Assembly (NCBI GenBank): GCA_009746045.1 | Contig: RPFO01001982.1 | Location: 1 to 20,098 of the forward strand | Direction of reading: 5' to 3' | Source of the DNA: Mesostigma viride | Taxonomy: Eukaryota > Streptophyta > Mesostigmatophyceae > Mesostigmatales > Mesostigmataceae | DNA: 20,098 nucleotides | Shown: positions 8,737 to 17,000 of the stretch, in pieces | How positions within the stretch are numbered: the first letter of the stretch is position 1 | How the letters are laid out: every line of letters starts with the position of its first letter | Notes under the pieces: generated by a model | What the model saw: only the letters and a program-made list of their open reading frames with translations | The model's database searches: none | What the model was told of the DNA's origin: nothing | Program-made: the position numbers and the translations under genes

Positions 8737-10115
8737 AGCGAGACTCAGCACGGCTTCCGTTCAGGTCGCAACACAGTACAGGCGCTCTTCGCTACTCGCC
8801 GACTGGTGGAGAACTGCAAGCCTTCAGCCTGGTGAGTCCCTTTGCACTGTTGGTGGACTCAAAGCCTTCGATTCGGTTTCTGGCCTGCGCTTTGGGAATC
8901 TCGAGTTGTTCCGGATCCCCGCCCCTGATTCGTCATCCGCAACTGTATGAGGGTCCACCACTTCGGTGCGCACTTCTAGGACCACGCCCCCATTGCCCTT
9001 AAGAAGGGTGTGTGGCAGGGCTGCGTGTTGCGCCTACTGTTCATTTTGTTTCGATACGTAATGATTAGGCGCAAGCGATTTGCCGCAGTGGAGGAACCAG
9101 GAGTGCCGGTGGCTAACAAATTCTGGCATGGCGGTGCGGACACGGAGATCGGCTAGCAGACATCATTTACGCGGACGACAACCCTCTTCAGGGACATGGA
9201 GACGTGCAGACATGGCTTGATGCCTGGCTCTCGAGGCCCGGGCAGTGGCTGAGGTCAGCAAGAAGAAGAGGCCCTGGCGGCTACCAACCCAGCCGCCCCT
9301 CTATCTCCTAGACGGCTCTCGAGTCCCGTATCGGACCGCGTTAAGCTGCTGGCAGCCTGCTCCCAGCTGCGAGGCTGATGTGGACCATCGCATCTCCCCG
9401 CCTGGAGCTTTACGTCAGTACCGGCCCTGTGGCGCAAGCCCTGGGCAAGATCGAGAAACAGGACCTGTTCAAGGTCCTCGTCCTTCCTGTTCTCACGTAT
9501 GGCGCGAGACGGGACCCTCACCGCACCTGGCCGCAAGCTGGACGGCGCGGTCACCAGCATGCTGCGTTCCATTTTCAGAGTAGGATATGTGCTCATGTCG
9601 CAATGAGGACCTGTACCAGGGCATGCCTATCACCAGCACAATTAAGCAACGCCTGCAGCTTGTAGGGACCTAGCTCGCAACAACAGGTAAACCTCAGTGC
9701 CCCCGCAGGACTGCGACCAGCTCAGCCTGGCGCACCTCCTGACGTGGGCTGGGCCATAGTGATGTTAGAACGCCGCAAGGCCGCACCTTCAAGGAACACT
9801 AGTAGAGACATGGGGGGCCTCGGCCTCTCCGTGATTTGGAAGAAGATGATGGACAAGGCCAAGTGGGCCCAGGTCATAGAGGACAATGAGCCCCCCCCAG
9901 TGGGGAAGCGCCGCGTGGTGTGCAATCCCGCGGGAGGCACGCCAGATAGCTCCCCCTCGTGCGGCTGCCTAGATAGATGTTGTAGTTAGCATGTTGTTAG
10001 ATAGATGTAGATAGATTAGACCGGTAGGAATGTTGCACCCACCCATCCATCCATCGGGGTTAATGCTCCGTGACTCCCCAACGGGAGCACGAGTCTAATT
10101 AATTAATTAATTAAT
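8737..10115 (+). pseudogene. LINE copy 2: decayed reverse transcriptase, 5'-truncated
   Basis: RT signatures appear in order but in different frames: TQHGFRSGRNTVQALFATRR (about 8737-8796), a damaged LVD..KAFDSVS (about 8840-8885), GVWQGCVL (about 9008-9030) and the catalytic LADIIYADDN (YADD at 9168-9179). Further on are KIEKQDLFKVLVLPVLTYGA (about 9449-9512), SMLRSIFRVGY (about 9558-9590) and EDLYQGMPITS (about 9606-9640). Near 9830-9900 comes WKKMMDKAKWAQVIEDNEPP. A 3' UTR with agaccggtaggaatg, ccatccatccatc and an ATTA simple-repeat tail ends it. The protein would act in target-primed reverse transcription, but in-frame stops and shifts make this copy dead. The endonuclease half is absent. 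The family (clade) is not determined. Confidence 0.8.
10096..10115. repeat. (ATTA)n tail of LINE copy 2
   Basis: Five tandem taat/atta units directly after the conserved 3' end (cgtgactccccaacgggagc). Simple-repeat tails of this kind are common at the 3' end of non-LTR elements. Confidence 0.75.
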
Positions 10116-10120
10116 CGGAG

Positions 10121-10675
10121 TACTGTATAGTAGTACTCCATGGCATGCCTCTGCGCATGACACGCAAATACTGACTTAGACACATGCATGCAGTTAGTAC
10201 GTGGAGGGCATGGACATGACATATTGCCTAACACAGTATTCCTTGCAAAAATAAATGGATTAAAGTTATAATCAAATATTTGATTGCGCGTAGACTGCGT
10301 CACGTAAGTTCACAGCAAAGCTGTAAAACTTGTCGCTTATATACAAAGTTCAATAATCATACATAGTCAACGGCGTTGCAAGCTGCTGGTACGAACAATT
10401 AGGTACCATATGCTTTTTTACAATCTGGAGTTTCTGCAGCAGGCCCGAGCCCCGAAGCTGTTCTGCTCAGAGATAACACACTCAGTCCAGAATTCCAATG
10501 ATGGTCATGCCATATATGACTATCTGCCTGCCTGCCCCTCCAATTATCTACCCGGTCGTCAACTGCGAGGGCAACACAGACAAGCCACCTGGTCCATGTA
10601 TGCACACTATTCAAGAACTCAATGCCACACCCATGAGGAAACCAGGTCAGAAGGCTGCCCATGTAACTGTAGAGA
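10121..10675. other. Intergenic/3' flank, no gene seen
   Basis: Low-complexity AT-rich sequence (10230-10380), then mixed sequence. A plus-strand open frame of 143 codons (10410-10841) overlaps the last exon of the minus-strand J gene and has no recognisable domain; it is treated as chance. The minus-strand gene probably ends in this region after its poly(A) signal. Confidence 0.45.
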
Positions 10676-10680
10676 TTACA
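10676..10680 (-). promoter_or_regulatory. Candidate polyadenylation signal TGTAA
   Basis: TGTAA on the minus strand lies about 120 bases downstream of the J-gene stop codon (TAG at 10803-10801). TGTAA is the usual signal in green algae. A five-base motif alone is weak; its position is what gives it weight. Confidence 0.4.
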
Positions 10681-10800
10681 AAACATACACATATACATAC
10701 GAGGAGCCGGTAAGCAGTGCCACAGAATCTGCCTGCCTTCCGATAACGTGCAAGCAGACCCATGTGGCGCCAGATGTGACGTGCCGGAGCCTCCATCCTA

Positions 10801-11052
10801 CTAGTTGTCAAACTGCGCAGAGTTCTGCCCAACCTTTCTAGGGCGGAGGTGGTACGCGTCGGTCTCGTACGAATCTCCCAGCGCGCCAAAGAGTGGGTTG
10901 AACCCCATGCAGCCGGCGTACACGGCCGCGAGGACACCCTGGATGCCAAACTTGCGCTCTTCGTCGGTGCCGTCGGATGCGCGGCGGCCGCGCGCATCTC
11001 CGCCAAACGTCACGCCCTGCCGCTCAAACTTCTTCATCGCGTTCTCAAACGC
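10801..11052 (-). CDS. J gene exon G, C-terminal end
   Basis: Acceptor cataccccctccag before gcgtttgag. It encodes 83 residues to TAG at 10803-10801: AFENAMKKFERQGVTFGG, a basic/acidic linker (DARGRRASDGTDEERK), then FGIQGVLAAVYAGCMGFNPL and FGALGDSYETDAYHLRP. The stretch LAAVYAGCMGFNPLFGAL is hydrophobic enough to pack against a membrane or be one short membrane segment, but it is not a clear transmembrane helix. No family recognised. A TGTAA follows about 120 bases after the stop. Confidence 0.78.
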   Translation of the reverse strand, partial: AFENAMKKFERQGVTFGGDARGRRASDGTDEERKFGIQGVLAAVYAGCMGFNPLFGALGDSYETDAYHLRPRKVGQNSAQFDN

Positions 11053-14000
11053 CTGGAGGGGGTATGCAGGTGGGGAAGGTTTGGGGACACACAGTTTAGT
11101 AATCTTGCAGGCACTCCCCTCACTGACGCGAGGCCGACAGAGTGACCTGGTGAACGTGCAAAGAGGAGAGCAACCCATTACCATACCACCCTTGCATCCG
11201 ACGAAATGCCTGAAATTGGGGGGCGGCATCTAGGGTACACAATACACCCAATGGGCGATAGTCCTCCCTTGTCTGTGGCCCTCACCCACTGAAGACTCCG
11301 CCTTAAATCACAATCCTTTATTCCGCTATTTCCATTACTCACACCCCTACTAGTTGGAGACACCCGCTCAAATCCTTTATTCCGGACGCTATTTCCATTA
11401 CTCACACCCCTACTAGTTGGAGACACCCGCTTAAATCCTTTATTCCGGACGCTATTTCCCTTACTCACACCCCTACTAGTTGGAGACACCCGTTTAAATC
11501 CTTTATTCCTCTCTTTCCCTTACTCACACCCCTACTAGTTGGAGACACCCGTTTAAATCCTTTATTCCGCTATTTCCATTACTCACACCCCTACTAGTTG
11601 GAGACCCCCGCTTAAATCCTTTCTTCTGCTATTTCCCTTACTCACACCCCTACTACTTGGAGACACCCGCTTACACCCTGCCCTATACTCTCCCCAGAAC
11701 TTCTTGAACTTCTTGAAACCTTAGCACAAACTCACCTCAACCCCAAAAGTGCGCGATGTTTGCCCCCAACTTTCTTCCCGTGCCCGCACATGTTTTGCAC
11801 AAATGCAAATGCCATCAATGGCCCCTTCCCTACAAAAGTACACAGATACAAAACCCCACCACTACATAAAGCCCCGCTAAGGCCCCAATTGACCAACGTT
11901 GCAGTGGTAGAAAAGTGGCAGGATCGCGTCAAACTCATGCCTTCTCTCCCATACATGAACCACAACTACGCCTGCCCTTGCCTTGAGCACGCGAGCTTCC
12001 CCAGGGATGAGCTTCCCCGGCTGCTCGTGCCATCGCGACACCTGGACGAGCCATCGCGCGGGGGCCACGTCGCACGTCATCCCCTGCAGCTCGTCGACGG
12101 CGTCGCCATCCTCCTCCCTAGCAGGGGTGTCCCGCATGTCGGGCTCCACCGTGATTACCATCTCGCCCACCGCCTGGAGGGAAAGGTGTATAGCGACCAC
12201 AAGGAGGGGAGCGTACAATGACCACCACAAGGAGAAGGGGAAGGTGTATAGTGAAGGCGAGACCAGGAAATGAAGATTTCAGTGACCAGGTAGTACCAAG
12301 CACAACGACCAGACCCAGGCGCAAACGCTATTTTGGTGACCAGACCAAACGGTCATAAGGTACGGCGAGCGGAGAGATATAGTGACCAGTACAGAGTGCA
12401 CACAGCGGCCAAGTACAACTCCCCAGGCAACCGCTTTGGAGGTCACAATATACGCGTTGATACTCATTTGATCATGCAGCAATAGCCCCAAGGCTGGGCC
12501 ACGTTCTGCATGTGCTGCAGCCGCACGCAAAGGGATGTTATAAATGTGGCATCCATGCGTTGCTCCCCTACCAAACACAAGGGCATTTGCAGATGAGCGA
12601 GTGAGGAGCAGGACCGCACGGTGCAGGAAATGCGGGATGGCAGAAACCAGATATGGTGCATCTGGCCCCACGCGGAAGCCACGCCAGGGATTGTACTCCG
12701 CGACGTATTTGCCACTACGTTGCTGAAGCCACGCCAGGTCCCAAGGATACCGTGTCCTTGGACTTGGGTGCCTGCGGGAGGGAGACGCTGGTTGACAGCT
12801 GCTACTGCTAATGGATGTACGGTAAGCAATGTACAGAAGGTTTCACTGACGCCCTGTCATATATATGCTAGTAAAGGCAGCCTGCTGGATTCTGGAATCC
12901 GCTCTATCTCATGCACAGCAGTGTTGGTCGTCGGGTCGCACCTGTCAGCTGTCCTGCATCACTTGACCAAACAAGGGATGCCCAAGCTAGAGAGCCCATG
13001 CTTGCCAGCTTTCCGGGTTGGACGATGTCCCCATGCCAACTGCCTGCACAGGCCCAGTCTTCGCGGTGGCCACCACTCACTGAGAATCTAAACTGAAAAG
13101 GATGGATTCTATGGTTCTATGCTCACTGCAGTGCTACAGTAGCACAGCTACTAGAGGATACGATACTATAGTACTATAGTATATGCTAGAGTAGCAAAGC
13201 CATCGTCACCTGCAGCCCATATGGCGCTTGCTCTTGAAGACCATATGCTACCAGCATTTACTGCAATGACCGCATGCTACTTTGCCAGCAGATGCTACCA
13301 TTCGGCGTTGGTACCTGCAGGCGCTTGTTCTTGAAGCCCATGAACGCCATGCGCGCGCCCCCCTCCACGTCGTCGCACTGGATCGGCAACGGCAGAGGGA
13401 GCTCGGCCGAAAACAGAAACGTCTGGCCCCACTGGCGCACCCAGTGGATGAGCTCCGAGTATTGGCTGGAGATTGGGGGCGGGGGCGGGGGGGGGGGGGG
13501 GGCCATGTTGCAGAAGGCAAGGGGGAGGGGAGGTGAAGGGACACAAGGGGTGAGATTGGCTGAAGAAGCCCCTTTACATCGCGTGCTGTAAAGTATTGCT
13601 GTATAGATATGTACTATAGTGGTAGAGTAGAGCTGTATAGTAGATCTGTGTAGTATAGCTGTATCCTATAGCTGTATAGTATAGCTGTGTAGTATACCTG
13701 AATGGTAGTGTATAGCTGTATAATATAGCTGTGACAACCAGCACAGGCCAGAAATCGGGAGAATCCGGACCATGGGAGCTCGAGCCTGCCGTTATCTTTT
13801 CGAGCCCGCGTTTTCGAGTCGTTCAGGATGATGAATATGAATGGAGATGGAAATGTGTAGATTCTTCATTGAAACTACGGCTGGCTGACGTGTAGAGCGA
13901 CTAGATGACCTAGACGGTGGGGCCGGAAACAGCTTGCTTGATCAGGGCGTGTGTTTCGAGCCTAACTGGCCGGGAGTGTCTAGTGGTGAGCACCATTGCT

Positions 14001-17000
14001 GTGATCGCTCTCCCACCATTTACGAGGAAATACCCGCAAGCGGAAAACCACTGAAAAGGTCTAGCTAGTCAGTCATTACGTTAGCCATGCCATGTTTCCA
14101 AACGTCCAAGTACTGCACACAGTGCGAAGGCAAACATCCAGAGGCCATCCCATGTATAGTAATGCTACATGTATACTATACTCATGGGTATAGTATTGCT
14201 ACATTTCACGACCACCTCCGCCATATGGTATTGCACATGTCTGACCACCTCCACCGCACAGCGGTGCCAGACCTCCCCCGATGAGCGGCGGCGTGGGCTG
14301 TCCAGATGCCTGTGAATGCCATCACATGTAATGCTTTCACCCGGGAACGGGCATTCCGTATTTGCTGGCTAGTAGACAAGTATGCTACATAGCCTGTGCT
14401 GCTATATTGACAACTGCTACATCAAGTACTAGGGCTGTAAACGCACAACGGTGCAGCCAGCTGTGGCGATGCTGTGCATGCGGTCAAGGCTGCACATCGG
14501 CTGATGGTATCAACAAAACGCTATCACCAGTGTGACCCACACGGGTTGATGACCCACACGGGTTGATGACCCACACGGGTCAACCAGCACCACTCTGTTA
14601 CCACAACGTCTATCCAGAAGCACCTGACAAGGGCCTGACGGCTCGCCGCAAGAGGTATGGGGGGACCACGTTGTAACAGCTGTCATTCGGCACCACGCCA
14701 CCTGCAGCCAGCCAGCCCAATGCCAGACCCGCCATCCTTGCACCGATACAGGCACATGACTTGGGGCGATGCGGGCAGGAGTTGTGCAGGGCAGGGTGAT
14801 AGCATCCTTTACGACCATTGTGGGGGATAGCCCCCTTATGTGTTTCACGGTGTCAGGGAAAAGCATCTTTCACCATGACAAGCAGGCTTTGAGATGCTCA
14901 TTTCCATGTGCTCATTTTGTGGGCACATGCTGGTACTAGGCACTCGCATGTTGGAACGATGCCATTTCGCTCGCTAACAGGTCAGCCTCTCCTTGGCTGT
15001 CAACATGATAGCCACACTCCTTGACAGCCTCTCCATGCCTGCGGACAGGTTAGCCTTTCCCTTAAATGTGGTGGGCGGTCCACACTCAACTGTACAGCTG
15101 CATGATCCACCGACAGCTGTAATTCACATGCACCGATATAAAACACAAAACACAACTATACCCCACCAGTCGTGCCATGTACAATAACACACTTATTACA
15201 CAAAACGTACGTGTACGGCTGCGTGTCGGAGAGGCAGCTGGCCTCCACGCGACCCGTTTTGACCACCTCGCGCACGGGGATGGGGCCAACCTGAACAAGT
15301 GGCAAGCCAACCGCACAAGGGCAAGGCGAGCCAGTTCGCTTGGTTAAGGACAGGAGCCAGTTCATTTGCTTGGGGACAGGAGCCAGTTCACTTGGTTGAG
15401 GACGGGAGGCAGTTCAGTTGCTTGAGGATAGGAGGCAGTACATTTTCTTGAGGACAGCCGACAGGAGGCACACATCCGATGAGACAGGGATGCCGCAAGA
15501 CAACACCAAGGTATGGGGGGTGGAATCGCATGCTCATACATGACCCTCTGCTTGCGCCCGCATTCAGCCCGGCAAAAGCCACTGTTCTGAGTTGGTGGTT
15601 GAGGCAGGCGCAAGGGGGCGCTCCTACGGGGACGCCAGCGCAATGACCAAATGCCAGCCAGCCCTGATCAGAGCATGCCCTTGGCCAACGCGGCCTTGAT
15701 TTCATTCTCAGTTAAGAATGAACATTGATAACATTTTTTCTTGAATTATATGCAAAGCAGCGGGACAAGTGACGGCCCCGGCTTTGAGCTGCTCCATAAC
15801 TTCTTCACTAGTTTGTTTGAGGTGTGCCCTTGCGAGAACCTGCAGGGGCATCTCTGGCCGCTATCTACACGATCGAAACAGTAAGGGGGGAAACCATGGG
15901 CATCCATATACACCATGTATATGTGCATCCATATATGGATATATACACCGCCCCATGTTGCGGTGGTATTGTCGATACATGAGCTGAAGCTACAGCGTTT
16001 TGAAATTGTGTAACTGATTCGAGCGCTGTTGTGAAGAACTTGCACTCCAGAGCTACGACGTTTTCAATAAACAACAAGCACATGGGCGCACCTAGTGCAC
16101 GTGCCAACGAGGAGTTCAAGGCAGGTTCAGCAACAAAAGGAGCATGGCCCGGGGGCAGCCAAGCCTGCACTTACGTCAGCCACCACAAACCAAAACCACC
16201 CACCAGGCCGTGCCCCCCCCCCCCTGCACCCAAACGCGGTAGAATGATCTACAGCCACCACCACCACCCGCCACGCACCAGGCCGCCCCCGCCCCACATC
16301 ATGGACCCGAACGCCGTGCGGTGGTGCCTCAGCTTCTTGTCATAGGCCTCCCTCAGCCGTCGGTCCGACAGCGTGCGGTAGGCCTCCACCAGCGTGCGGC
16401 TGCGGCCGTCATCCTGGGGGGGCAGGGCCAGGGTGGCAGCCAGGAGGGTGGCCAGGGGGGGGCCAGGAGGAAGGAAGGATCCGCACCAGTGTCAAGGGGT
16501 GCTGGGGCAGGGGAGCATACCGGAGTTGGTAATACGGGGCCCCCACTTTGAGCACGTCAGAAGCCCGGGGAAGCACTGGTTCCCACGACTAGGATTCCAT
16601 GTCCGGCTGGCGCAGCACTGGTCCCATTCCATGCTAGCTTTCCACGCCAGGTTTGCCTCCAAAGTTCGGGTTTGTTGTTGGGCGCCTCCCATTTGGGGGG
16701 TACTTGCATGGGCTGCAGGGCGCGCAGAAAACTATTGTTAAATATCTAAAACAAAATCCCTGATGCTGTGCGGGCGGCACAGCACCGAAACTCTATCTGC
16801 CCTTGATGCCTCCCCCAAGTCATTTTCTGTGCCCTATGTTGGTGCATGCGTGCATAAGGTGTGGGGCAAGGGGTGCATGCGCTGGGTGGGGTGGAGATGG
16901 GGTGATAGGGATAGGCCTTACACACTGGCAGTTCACAAAAGGGCAGTTCACACATAGAACCACACTCATAAAATGATAGTGCAATAGCAATAGTGACAAT

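Larger units (their letters stand above)
13466..15210 (-). other. J gene intron D-E (1745 bp)
   Basis: Holds the C-rich tract before exon E, a degenerate tagctgtatagta repeat (13590-13732), the second copy of the dispersed element (13733-13903) and a 17-bp x 3 repeat (14533-14583). The rest, 13904-14530 and 14584-15210, shows no recognisable gene or element. A 118-codon minus-strand open frame at 14510-14866 has no domain I can identify. Confidence 0.55.

Noticed and set aside
10410-10841. 143-codon plus-strand open frame
   Set aside because: No domain, odd composition, and it overlaps the 3' UTR and stop of the well-supported minus-strand last exon.
10805-11233. 142-codon plus-strand open frame over exon G
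   Set aside because: Antisense to exon G; the minus-strand reading has proper splice acceptor, phase and stop, while this one shows no domain.
14510-14866. 118-codon minus-strand open frame in intron D-E
   Set aside because: Considered as a transposase fragment or extra exon, but no motif is recognisable, and exons D and E already join in phase without it.
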